A stretch of 64,000 nucleotides of DNA from Phytoseiulus persimilis (taxonomy: Eukaryota; Arthropoda; Arachnida; Mesostigmata; Phytoseiidae): assembly GCA_037576195.1 (NCBI GenBank), contig CM075102.1, forward strand, positions 10,230,001-10,294,000, written 5' to 3'. The number at the start of each line of letters is the position of its first letter. Positions within the stretch are counted from its first letter, which is position 1. Below, one piece after another: positions 36,801 through 48,980 of this stretch. The notes beneath the pieces were generated by a model. The model was not told where the DNA came from. It ran no database searches and was given only the letters and a program-made list of their open reading frames with translations. The translations under genes were made by a program, and so were the position numbers.

Positions 36801-39800
36801 TGACCCCTCTCAGTTCATGATTGATTGCAAACGGTTCGGAGCTTCTAAAAAGATCAAATCTCAGGGAATCACACACGAGTTCAGATCATTCTGCGAATTA
36901 GGCTGATATTCAGATGAGAACCGGGACAGTTTTCGGATATTTGCGAATATACGGTCGCGGACGTAGTGCCGGCTGGTTTCGAACGCTTGACCTGGAAGTC
37001 TCAGATACTCATTTCATTGACGACTCTCGCATTCTGAACTTTGCCACCGCGGACATGGGTCCAATACATGAGATGGCTTCCGTTCTCCTCCGAACGGAAC
37101 GGACTGATGTGGACTTCTCGAAAATAAGGGAACTGCGAACGATGCCGACCAGAACTAGATGAATGGTAGGACATAGAGATTCGATAATTCACCGACTATC
37201 TCTAGTCACAGTAATTAGGATACTGTCCATTGAATCAGTTCGAATCGGCTGCCATGGATTTTTGCTTGCGCATCCGTTGCAGCTGGAGTTTTGCGGCTGC
37301 GTACCGAGCCGCAGCGGAGCGTCCCTCGCGTGGTTGTTCTGATTTCGTTCCTCGCGTATTCCTACTCGCTCAGTGAAGACAGCCCATTAAGAAAAGAGGT
37401 AGGCTGGCATTCGCCTGCGTGAAGCTTCATCTTAGCTGTGGCATATCGAGGTTGCTTCTACGCCTGGACCCTTACTTCCACCCTCCTATGGCGACTTTAC
37501 CTTGAGATTCTTGTGCGGCCGACATCAACCGACGTAGGTCTAGACAAAGCTGTTGCACATAACCTGTTGCTTGACCGAAACCTGATATGAACTATCGAAT
37601 TCGGTAGCGGCGGCCGCTCGAGATTCATTGCACAGAGCTCGACTCACGCGATCAGAGCTCTCGAGTCTCTGAGTGGTTCGCAAAAGAGCAATTCATACTC
37701 GGACAGTCCGCGTCCGAGGCTCGTGATCGAGGTGCGCAGGTCGTTCAAAGCGGCTCAAAATCGGCTAGCAAAATCGGCAGTATGGCGGCTCCACAGAACG
37801 CTTGATGATCAACGCTTCATTCGGTGATGGGAGCTCCGATGTGCAATATTCCACAAGAGTATTGCACACTCCGTTGGAGAGTAAACTCGGTGAGCAATCA
37901 GGACTCTGTTTTGCCTCTCACGGCTCATTCCTATTTGCTAGGGACTTGGCAGACCGAAATGCCTTACATCGGACCACGCGTCGGCGTCCTTCCCCGCAAT
38001 TTGGGGCAAATTGAGCGCATGACTTGAGATACGCGCTTGAAGTTGAATATGCGACAAAGTAACCCATAAGAGCGGCATGTAGGAGGGTCCATGAAGGCCT
38101 GTCGCAGCGTGTTAACCCACTTGGAGGAACGCAAAGGTCGTCTCTCGTTTTGAGTTGCCCCTTCTCTGGCTGGAGAGCTGAATGTCTCACTTAAGGCTGG
38201 CCCACATTCTTCGGCATTGATGACATCCAACTCTCCCGAGATATTTAAAGAAGATCCTTGCTCTTGATGTTATGGAAAACAACTCGACGATTCTCAGCTG
38301 AAACTCCGCGATGGGTTTCCTGTGAAAAAACCATGCTGCCTGCGATCACGTGTTGTTTCTCAAAGGAGAGTCACAAATGATCGAGGCTGGGAAAGATTTG
38401 CCGCCAGACGGACCCGCGAATGGTCGTCGGTCGTTCCGGTTTTGCCCTGAATTGAATCGATACCTCGTGCAGCCGAACGAACGTCGTGCAGGCCAATCAG
38501 CCTGTCGATCGGGCAGCCTCCCGAACACTGTCAAGGCCACGGTTAGAGGCGGGGCGTGACGTGTCTCTCAGGGCTCAACTCAGAGAGCTCTCGGGCAAGA
38601 AGATATGATGACGTGGCCAAGGCTCGAAGTCTGGCTCACTGCCACTGACAGAGGCGAGAGCCTCGTCAGAAATACCCGAAGCCAGTGATCTCGGTGTGCT
38701 GTATGACCGTATGTATGCATCCAATATAATTCCATTCGCTGTCTGCAGCGGGCGCGCAGAATGCCAGTTGATCGTGATAGGGTCGTGTCGTTTTTGAGAT
38801 GCGAAGAAGCTAGATTACTGAACCTCCGAAACGAGCCCGGAAACGCATTTCGACGGGATGCGACAGCGACGTGCCCTTGTCATTCCAAACATAAACAATA
38901 TCTTGTTTTTCTCTCGTCTGACTGACGTCGTCGATGGAACGAGGTTGGGGATGACCCGTCCCTGCTTGTCGATGACGCTCTACTTGCGCAGCTGTCGTCA
39001 AGTCACGCACAGTTGTTTGAGGGGTGGAACGTGGGCTTAGAAGCCGCCGGCGAACAGTATGGCGCTCGGACTGTTCGACCAACCTATCAGCCATAATCCA
39101 GAATGTTGACCTCAGCGAGCTCAAAGCGAGAACATCGTCTCGAGACCAAGTTCAGGGATAGCAGCCCACGCCGCCCCACGCTCGACGAGCCGCGCTCAGC
39201 CAACTGCTGGGCGATCTACGGATTCGCTTTGACCGGAAAGAACGAATTGATAGTTATCGTGGCAAGGTCAATGTCAGAAAGCAACGGGCGGTGGCAGGCA
39301 CACCTCACTGACGCAGTTGAAGACCGCTGAAAGCGACCTGAGTTGATGCACCGGGAAACAAATGACAAGCAGGCGGCTTTGTCACTTACATCTCCAGCCG
39401 ACGCATCTGAATGAAGCGCAGGGGAAGTAAAAGTCGACCTGGGCAATTATAACTTCCCCAACCAGGTTGAAGGCAGCCGGGGCGCCAGTCTCAGAGGCAT
39501 AGTTCAAAACTCGCTCCTCGAGCAGTTTGCTCGAGCAACCAACCGGGAGGATGGGGGGAATGGTCCGCCTTGGTCTTGGGCACAGAACACCACCGTTTCC
39601 GGTAGCGCGGCGTAGCTTTGGCACAGCTTTTTTGTCAACCCGTCGGGCTGGCTCACGGAACTTGAGGCCGCCTCGTTCGACGGGAGGAGTGGAGAGAGAT
39701 CTGAGAGCGCAAAAGAAAAAATTCCGGGTGAGTAAAATTATTTCAACTATCTCACGGATAGGAGCTGCTGCCGCCTTTGCCGTTGGCTCTCAGGAAACGA

Positions 39801-41170
39801 CTTGAGCATATTGCGCTTCGCATTGTCTCCACGGAGGGTCAGTTCGGTGGTCTTTGAACCCTATGGATTTCCCAGTGCGATTGGAATCGATTTGCGGCAG
39901 TTCAAAGGCGCGAGCTCAATCCCGATGAACTATGCACTTGAGGGCGATGCCGTTCCGTAGTTTTCGTCGGTCGCTGAATCCTTTGTTTTGCTCGAATCCT
40001 TATTATCAAAGCCGCCGCGCTACGTTTCGTGGCCATCCGTTCGCCGCGCGTCATGTGATCGAACACGGCAGCCGTTTTCTGTTTAGATCCCGCCGTCGGC
40101 CGCTGCTGGCATTCGCTCGCAATCGGTGCGACGTCGAGACACTGGTCGGTGGCAATGATCATTGCCATGGCGTACCCTAGCCACGGTAACGAATTAGAGC
40201 GGGGGACGTAGATGTGACGAGGCGAGCAACTACCGTAGCCGGCCGACGCGGAGCAACACGATGTTCGCAGTCGGCGGCCAGCCGTCAGCAACCAGCTGAC
40301 AACTTGATGAGAGAGCAAAAGAGAGGAGGCTCGGCTTCGGCAAGGGCTGTTGTGGAACGGGTGCTGCCGCTGTTGGAATGGTTTTGTGTTCGATGGTTGG
40401 ATCTGCCTTGCCGCTGCCATCGCTGGTTGTACAACTGCCGCGACTGCCGTGGAATAGTTCCATTCTGGTGCAGACGATCACCGTAGTCAGGACGACGTTG
40501 ACGACGACTACGACCGCCACCAGCTTCAGACAACGACACTCAGAGCGGCGACAAGAAAGCAAACGAGGTCCCAATTAGTCGCTTAACTCATCCCGTGCAT
40601 CGAATCTGTAACTTATTTCAACCCAGCCACGGAATCGCTGTCTGGAGCAAAACGTTACACTCTTTCAACTACGCTCAGGTGTGAGACAGACGTCTGTAAT
40701 GTGTTCGTGGGTGTGTTTATGCTAGCGGGCGGTGACTTTGTGCGATTGTGTCTTTATTCGCTTGCTTCTTTGTTTGTTTGTTGCGTTGTTCGTTTGTTCG
40801 TCGGCTGGCTGGTAAGCGGCGGATTCCACATATTTCATTGAGGACAAAACGAACCCGAGCCTCCGAGTATTCAGCCGAAAGCCGACCAGTCAGTCCGTCG
40901 AGCGTGCATTCAATCAATCCCTCAGCGACCGAGTGCAAGCGGCTGAGTGAGTGGATTAGCGTTCGGTTCGGGGACTTCGTGGCTGTGTTCGTGGATGTCT
41001 TCCGAGTTGGCATTTGTTTAGGTGCTGTTCATTATAGGGAATGAAACTCCTCCGGAACGAGCCTTCGTCCTCGGGGCCGCGAAATTCAATGGGTAATTCA
41101 GCTTAGCAGGCTTCTATAGTTTCATCCGGTGTGCATTTGAGTTAACCTGTTGGACCGACCACCGTTGCAG
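33850..41170. other. Mostly non-coding stretch upstream of IP6K
   Basis: Apart from the GPI-like ORF, no ORF here gives a recognisable product. The part nearest IP6K (40.6-41.2 kb) contains short T/G-rich simple repeats (for example 40761-40812) and may hold its promoter and untranslated first exon. Confidence 0.4.
34237..34512 (-). other. Candidate C-terminal exon with a GPI-anchor-like tail
   Basis: The ORF ends in a Ser/Thr/Gly-rich stretch (NSTSGATPVTTEM) followed by a hydrophobic C-terminal segment (ALLVPPLFLLMVVAVAMAK) and a stop. This layout is typical of GPI-attachment signals of secreted surface proteins. No upstream exon was identified, and a plus-strand Cys-rich frame overlaps the same DNA. 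Confidence 0.25.
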
Positions 41171-41398
41171 GTAAATCGCTCCCCTCCGAAGGCCGGACTG
41201 GGGACCCTTCAGCGACCCCTGGCGAGCGATTGCGGCAAACAGGGTGCGGGTAACCCGCGGCGGCCGAAGATCATCGTGACGCAGGCCGAAGGCTCTGACG
41301 AAGTGACTTGGAAGAAAGAACAAGATAAACGGAGATTGCAACCTCGAGGAAGGTCTGCGTCTTCACCCAGCAGCTCGGACACCGCCCACGAGTCGGTT

Positions 41399-44300
41399 AT
41401 GGTATTTGTTGGATCCGTTAGGGCTCTGGACGCCCAAAATTCGACAGCTGTCCTGTATCCTTTCGCGCATCAGGTGAGTACGTCACCTCATTCATACCAC
41501 ACGGGTTTCCAACCGGGGAGTGAAATGTGCTGTTGGCTCCTCTGTCCGTTCGACCCACTCGTTGCGATAGAGAACTGCTCTCCGCCAAAGTCGTCAAATA
41601 CCTCAAGAAGTATTCTGGCCATAAAGCTCTCAGCTCAAATCTCGTATGAGGAAGTCCTCGGTTCATGAAGCCAGCAGCAGCGGATCGAACAGCGCTTCCC
41701 GGCCTCTTCGTCGCATTCGGACCGCTTCGTAGGAAGCCTTCCTTGATTCGCTCAACTGGTGGGCCCGAGGGCACCAGAAAGAGTTGCCGGCCCGAAAACA
41801 GCGATCATTGGGCAACACTCAATCCGGGATCCCGCCAAATCTAGGGGAACAGATCATGGGCAGATATGTCCTGACTTCCAGCGGGAATTCATGAGAGATA
41901 TCTCTCCGAGCCAGCGGGTTTTTGAGAATTGTCGCGAGTTTGAGTCGAGGGTGCGGGGCTCACCCGCTGTCGCTCAAGTTCTCTTTCCAAACGGTGATCC
42001 CGTGTGTTTATGCCTCTTGCATTAAGTTTGATTCAATTCAATTGATAGCTCGATGATCCCATGGAAACTCTAGAAACGTCGGTCATTATCGTTGGCGCAG
42101 TATTGTCCGGGGCAGAGTACAACAAGGAGGTGCCGCTGTAATCAAAAGGAATTTTCCAGTAGCAGCGTTTCATATTCAGATAGCGGGACGGAATTGGGTT
42201 GCTGCGTGAACACTGCGCGTAGGAATGACTACAGTACACAGACACGTACACAAACGCAAGCCCGCGAAGAGAGGGGGGTGTAACACGCCGAACTTCTTAT
42301 CCTACCTCGATGGACCTTCGACGAAACGGTTCAGGGGGTAGGGCACAGGCGGTTCAAGGGCATTGAGAAGACTTACGAGACGGTTTATCACGCTTCGGTT
42401 TCAGGTGGGAGGTCACACTCAGATGCTGCTTCTGGATAAGAGTACGTTATGCAAACCGCTCATAAAGCGCGAATTGCAATTCTATCTCGATATGCCTCGG
42501 GACTTGAGACCATTCACACCCCAACACAAAGGGGTGATCAGGGTTCATAGCTATTCCGATGACGATTCTATCCTGAGTTACCATCCGCATAAACATGAAG
42601 GTGTGTATAATCGGGTATCGAGTTCCGCATTCGATTCGGGCTGACAGACGCTCTGGTAGACAGCGTTTCCAACATGCCCAATGCCGTACTGATTTCTAAG
42701 CGTCGCCTGACTTTTTCTGTTTTCACAGCAATCAGTAAACGCCACTCTTCGGACGATCTGTCGCGGTGGCAACGTCGCCACGACATGCGACAGGCGAACT
42801 CTCTGAAAGTCCAGATATGCTCGTGCTCTGAAGAACGCCATCTACTCCAGCGGCGTCAGAGCAGACCTTGCGCTCAAGATAACGGCGGCGATAAGGTTTA
42901 GTATCGGAATCGAATGTGATCTTTCTTTTACCCTCATTGCAAGTCGTTCGGGAGATTCGGGATTTGCTCGAGCGGAACGATTCGGCTGAAGATTTACTTC
43001 GTCCTCCTCGATCAGGTCCATCATCGTTACTTCATTTTGTTGGAGAATGTCGTGTCACGCTTCCATCGTCCGTGTATCCTCGATCTGAAAATGGGTACTC
43101 GGCAGCACGGTGACGACGCGAGCGATGAAAAGAAGAATCGTCAAATGGCCAAGTGTGCAGCTTCGACATCTGCAAACCTTGGTGTTCGGCTCTGCGGAAT
43201 GCAGGTAAACAACTCTTTCGGTCGTATGAGGTTCCGTTTTTGACCCAGTTTCTGATGATATAGTAGAGTCTGGGTGAATCTCTCTCAGAGACTCATTCAA
43301 GAACAAGCAACGTCTGATGAGCTCGCATTCAAGGTCCGAATCGTGTTTCACACAGGTATTTCAAGCAGACATCCGTGCATTTTACTGGAAAGACAAGTAC
43401 TACGGACGAAGATTGGACGATCAGGGCTTTCGCAACAGTCTCTACCAATTTTTTCACAATGGGTTCCAATTACGTACAGACGTCATTGACCTTATTGCCG
43501 AGAAACTGGTGAAATTGAGAAAAGCCATCGAGAAGCAAGATTCGTTCAGGTTTTACTCATCCTCGCTACTCATCATTTATGAAGGGTGAGTTCAACAAAC
43601 CATCCATAAGAGGAAAAACACGGGTGAAGGTGATCGCAAGCCCTTCAAAGAACGAAGAGATTTACATCGAGTCTGGCCGTTCGTGCGAGAGCTCTGTCCC
43701 TGGCGGTTTCTTCCCTTGGCATTGTTCCAGCCAGCTAGGCACTGACATTTCAAGCTTCAAGCGGTTTGATGGTTTTCATCTGCCATTCATCGGTGTAATA
43801 TCTCCTATATGAGAGGTGCTTGGGCCCGAACCGACGTCTAGGATGGGTCGTTGGAGCTTCACAACTTCGGGTCATGTTGATTTGTGCATCCTTCGCGCTC
43901 GAGTCGCTGTGTTATGAATGATTATCCCTCCCCAGGTGTGAGGATCTTGAGGATGGCCTCTCGGATCCTGAAGACACAGAGGAAGGAGAAATGATGGAAG
44001 ACGTTATGGATTTCGCCAGTTGCGCTGGGGATGTAGATGATTCGAGCATGGACTCTTCCCTGGATTCCGCGCCATCGTCCCGCACAAATGCTGGTCGCAG
44101 GTGGAGTACGAAACCCACGCATCGAGAGCTGCATGGTCCAAAGGTTGATGTGCGCGTCATCGATTTCGCACATACGACCTACGACGGCTACGAAGGAGAC
44201 ACTAAGGTCCATAAAGGGCCGGACGCCGGCTATTTACTCGGTGAGCGGCCGAACAACACCGGAATGTTCATCATCGAATCGTACACCATTATTCGACAAT

Positions 44301-44478
44301 CAACGCTTTGCAAACATTATGCCAATTCTCTTTCCTTCCTCGTTCAGGTTTGGACAATCTTGTGGAGATGCTGCGTGAAGTCAGAAGTGGCCGCGTGACC
44401 GGAAGTCACGGCGAACCGGAGTCTTCAGTGAGTCAGGACGAAGACATCACCAACGCCGACTCAACTTCACACCTGTGA
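41399..44478 (+). CDS. IP6K: Inositol hexakisphosphate kinase (IP6K)
   Basis: Cytosolic/nuclear inositol polyphosphate kinase that converts IP6 to the pyrophosphate 5-IP7 using ATP. Exons: 41399-41473, 42405-42600, 42729-42895, 42944-43204, 43356-43585, 43936-44240, 44348-44478; 1365 nt, 454 aa. Landmarks: [15 protein letters not shown] near the N-terminus, [12 protein letters not shown], the catalytic PxxxDxKxG motif [17 protein letters not shown] (about residues 189-205), [14 protein letters not shown] (the SSLL motif), an acidic insert ([14 protein letters not shown]), and the ATP/Mg motif [12 protein letters not shown] followed by [13 protein letters not shown]. The open frame extends upstream of the ATG at 41399 to a splice acceptor at 41170, so an upstream start in a 5' exon (adding VNRSPPKAG...) is possible. 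The exon joins agree in phase throughout. Confidence 0.95.
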
Positions 44479-45403
44479 ATAGCGAAGCGTACGGAAGAAT
44501 AATTGAGGCTTAGCGAACTATGTATAACCCATGGACAAATGTATCTGCGCCTCGGGGATCATGTGATCCGTCTACAAACTTGTGAACAAAACCTTCGGAA
44601 GCCCTGCTGGGCGAATAGTACCCTCAGCATGATGTACATTTCCCATCAACACATCTTTGTTCTTAGCCAACTCCTCTTAGAGTCTCCACTAGATACCAGA
44701 ACTCGTGACCCACTCTTAAGGCTCATCACAAAAAAGTTGACTTGCACCCCATCCCCCTCCCGTAGCTGGAACCTGAACGAGAAACAAACCGAAGACTCAT
44801 GAAAAGTCCCGGAGACTCAGTAGAAATCTGAACGATTGATCGCCTGGTAATTGGTTCGCCAGCTGGCCAATGTTTCACGATGAGAAATGAGCTGGGAAAT
44901 TGAATCGACGACGATAGCTTTGAATACGATGATGATGATGCAACAACAGCCAGTGCGAAAACGTCACAAGACTTGTCTACATGCGTAGGTTGCGAACTCT
45001 CCAGGTTTCGGAATGGCAGTATTTTTTGTAAATATTGTTGCATACGAAGTCGTCTCCCGGAATTTAAGATCTTGAAATTTGTTAATGGAGAAACAAATGA
45101 GGAGGACGATTCAGAGAGCGAACAACGAGAGTAAGCGAGCTATCTGAGCGCTCGCAGCTTGGGCTGTCATCGCAGTTTTCTTCACGGCGCCCGAATTCCA
45201 TGACCGATCGACTAAGACGCCGTTCTGGCGATTGTGATATGAGTGAGTGTGACTGCAGTCGAGTTGTTCTCACGGTTTGTAAACGACTGCAATAATAAGA
45301 AGTTGGAGAAATTTCGACGTGCGAATCCCAAAGAGCGACGCAAGATGGTGATTTCTCTTTAGTTGGCAGACGCATCGCAAAGCTATCGGAACGCTGTTCT
45401 CTT

Positions 45404-45860
45404 TTAGTTTCCATCATGGCATCGGATCCTGCTCGCGTGCCCGACGGACGTCTCTGAGATGCAAGGGAATTCGTTTAGATTCAGCAGAAATACCCAAGAA
45501 CTGCCCGAGATTTTTTTTTCTGTAACACTTTCGTCACGCAAGTCAAGTTCTCGAAGTAGTTCGAGGCAACTCAGATCTCTGAGAAGGCATTCCATCATGG
45601 ACAAGATACTCAGAGAAAAGAATTGAGTTCGATCAGTGAAGGGTCACGAATTGCGATTTAGGAGGTGACGGCGTTCGTCGGCCGGTTGAGGCCGGCGACA
45701 GATTGAAGGAACATCATTACATAGAGCAGCTTGCACCTGAGCGTTTTTTCCTGGTCCGGGGCCCTACCTGACGCTTCTTGGATTTGTTCGGAGATATGCG
45801 ATGAATCATGTTCCATATCTTCCATCTTTTCAAGTAGCGGTTCGAGCAAAGATGGTCCAC
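45404..45860 (-). other. Candidate small helical protein, two exons
   Basis: Exon A (to about 45741) encodes LEPLLEKMEDMEHDSSHIS and QEKTL. A GT donor there joins in phase to an acceptor near 45613, giving ILSMMECLLRDLSCLELL and RELDLRDESVTEKK, with a stop at 45404. The sequence is charged and heptad-like, suggesting a coiled coil. No family recognised and the 5' exon was not found. Confidence 0.3.
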
Positions 45861-46465
45861 CTCAGGTGGATTTGAACTGTGGAGAAACAAAAAACAGCTT
45901 CTGCAGGGGCAGATTCGGGAACCGAGGAATGGAGATCTGTTTTGTGGGATTGCTACCGGAGTCCAGCTCGAAAGTTCAATCCTGGATAACGATCGAGCAG
46001 GACTGTACAGTAATTAAGCGCGAAAAAGTATTCTATGATCCATCTGCCTTCTGGGAATACCATGTCCGACGAGAAGAAGAAGTTCCGAAAAGGTGGAACT
46101 TTTATTTTCAAAGTCTTATCAATCTCCTCCTCCTACCCCAAGTTAGGGCTTGATAGATCGAGCGAAGGCCCCGGACTCCATAGAAGTAGAATATTCATGA
46201 AGATCATGTCGAATACTATGACATACATGTACGCCCACGTTTAGTGAAGAGTGTGCGAGACGACGAGGGACCGATGGAGAGCGTGGAGTTGATGAGCGAA
46301 AAATCGTTCAAACCATCCATCGAGTCAACCTTGTCAATAATGAAACAACTCAATCAAACGAAGACTGAAGATGAAGGAAAATGAAGTTGCCGCATGTTAT
46401 GCTGTCACTGCATTTGGCTGAGCGTTCTCCAAGAGCCCAGCACAGAGCGTTTGAGCGACGGCTGC

Positions 46466-46496
46466 AATAAAGTTATTTAATTCAGTAAAAAAAAAA
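46466..46496 (+). terminator. Poly(A) signal followed by a genomic A-run
   Basis: AATAAA at 46466-46471 is followed 15 bases later by ten A at 46487-46496. This could be the distal 3' end of the IP6K transcript (2 kb after its stop) or the tail of a retroposed transcript. Confidence 0.35.
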
Positions 46497-48879
46497 CTGA
46501 GGTATCTTTCCTACTATCGTGCGAAGAAGTCAAGGGGCTCATTGGTTCTACCTTCCGGACTCAGGCCCAAACGATAGCAGCTGCTGCGCCCTATGCGAGC
46601 GGCGAGAATTGTGAGCGCACGCAATTAGCAATATGGTGCGCCAAGAGGGATTTGGATCAGGTCTGTCGCCGTGTACGCGATAGATGTCTCCGATCGAAAA
46701 CCCACTCGAGGCTCCATCTCGTGATGCAGCTCAGCCTACGAGTTGAGCCGAATTATAGCGTGATGATGTCAAAATGTCCTCCCCGGCAAAAATGACAGGG
46801 TTAGATCTTATTGGAGCGCCGCACAACTGGACTGGGGAGCTACCGGCCACTAGCTCGCGTACTACTTGATGAAATACAAGAAACCTACACCCACCAACAC
46901 CAGACAGTCTCGGCGGGGAGGGGTTGGGGACGTGGTAGGGTATAATCTGGGTATATGTCTCGTATACGATGCTGTTCCGCTTCAAGGAGGGGCACGTGAT
47001 ACATTGGCGAAGTTTGTTTGCTCTTACACGACGCGTCTGACGGGAATGCCGGAATAACAAACGCGTACTTTGAGAGTTTAGCTCAGAACGCAGCGTGAGG
47101 AGTAGGAGCTCTAGTTGCCCTCAACAGCACGAATCTTCCAACTGGAGGGGGCTCAAGTCGGACGTATACCGATGCGCCTGGAGATAGAGCGAGAAGAACT
47201 GTGAGCCCGTGAAGCGCTAGTCTACGGCAACGGATTGGACCACTCATTGAGCCGAGATGGAAGCCTGTCACGAGATCGCCTAAGTGATCTTGATCAACGT
47301 CGGCACGTTACTGTTGGGTGATGATTAACTCGTCATCGTTTTTCGATTCGCTCCGACTGAGCTATACATCTGAAGAAGGAAGGTGTTCTTGATGATGATC
47401 GGTTTGATCGTGTTGCTATTCCTTTCGAGTTTATTGAGGCGGAACAGCTTCCTGACCAGATGTCATTGCTCTCTGACGGCGGATAAACCGGCGCCTATTG
47501 AGATTCGGGCATCCCTCGGCGGCCCCTCCTTCCCGGAACAGATTTATTATATGGAATATATGTGGCGGGAGAAAGTCCACTGCGAGTCGCCCCAGCATCA
47601 TTGGGAGAAGAGTCCCTGAATAAGTTATCGGATGTCACTGGGCATGACTAAACGTTTAATTCCGCCTGCCCGGTCCACATAGTTTGAGGTAATTTACACC
47701 TTCAAATTTTTTAATCGTGGTTGGTTCGGACAATCGGCGTTTTTCAGCCTCTCTTCACCTTTTTGCTTCTTACGTGGTTCGAAGTGAAAAGCCGGGTCCA
47801 TGCTACACAAATCTTAATTCCTTGGAAATCAAGACCAGAGGAGCTAGCTCTAGGTGCATAGCCGTTCACCTCTCGGAACAATCGGCCTTCTTCCGACCTC
47901 ACGGCATAGACGAGCTCTAGGCTTCATTGCGCTGCCTAAACGACAGAAGTCAGCGGACGAAAAGACCTCATGAGTGGGAAACTTCCAATGATGTCGAAGA
48001 GAACGTGTCCAGAACTCATCGGCTAGTTTTTTCCCGCTTCTCCCGCATAGATTCCTACAGACTCCCCGAAATATGCCAAAAAGATAGGGTCGGTCATTTT
48101 TGGAGTTCATTCTGGGTCTCGGAAACTATCGAGATCTCGGAAACGTTTCATAAGGCGGGCAGCTTCCACTCCCCTCTGCCAGATGTTCAGAGCTTGATGA
48201 TGACCTGTCGAAATGATTCGATGCCATGCCCGATTCGGCATGTGATCTCCCTCCACGCAATGTGTAAGAATCAGTTTCCAGAACGCGATCCAGTCGTCCG
48301 TGAGGTTGAATGTACCCATGTAGGAGCACTGCACAGCTCTCTCAACTCCCACATGGAAGTCGGCTAGCGGGCCGGTGAGTGAGCGAGCGACCCACCCTCA
48401 CAGCGCATGCGTGACGTGAATGAAGTCAAGTGAGGGTTTGGCTTCGTCCGTGGCTTCGTCTGGTGCTGGCCATCTTCAGTCCATCAGTGTGGTTCACGTC
48501 AAGCTGAAATTAACTGTTCGACTCTGTTCTCGTGTACGAGAGCAAACATCGGTGCTCTTTCGTACGGAATAAGGATGGAATAATGTGAGTGAAATTTTCC
48601 CCATTTCGGACATGCTCCACGAAGAAGTTTATCCTGGTCGCGTTCGGAGAGGCCACGAACTTTCAAAGCTCTGCAGTAGGTTCCAGACGCAGCTTATCTG
48701 AACTGGGTTATGTACTGGGACTTCGGTTCCCTTGACTGCGGGACGAGCAACGCGAGCTGTCGATTTGATAATGATGATCGCCTCTGGCTCACTGCAGGAA
48801 CTCCCGGTTCCGACCAGAAAACAATACCAGTGCGATAGTGGAAATGTGTGCGAAGATGTGAAAAGCTGCGTACTCACCT

Positions 48880-48980
48880 CCCGTTTGCATTCCTTGCGAC
48901 AATTAACTTTACCGGCAGCATCTCTAAAACCGGGGAACGCACAGAACTGTTTGACCTTCCGCTCATTGAGAACCTGGTCG
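48880..48980 (-). other. Candidate exon of a cysteine-rich secreted peptide
   Basis: An AG acceptor precedes FCAFPGFRDAAGKVNCRKEC and KRE, after which a GTGAGT donor follows, giving a phase-0 mini-exon with three Cys in 23 residues. A second Cys-containing block (YCFLVGTGSSCSEPE) lies about 100 bases further on. It resembles small secreted arthropod peptides, but no signal peptide exon or family match is seen. Confidence 0.22.

Noticed and set aside
39902-40420. 172-codon minus-strand ORF near the IP6K promoter region
   Set aside because: Overlapping ORFs exist in three other frames and none resembles a known protein; likely untranslated or promoter sequence.
45855-45875. Reverse-strand B-box-like AGTTCAAATCC
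   Set aside because: No A box at the right distance and no acceptor stem; chance match near a splice acceptor.
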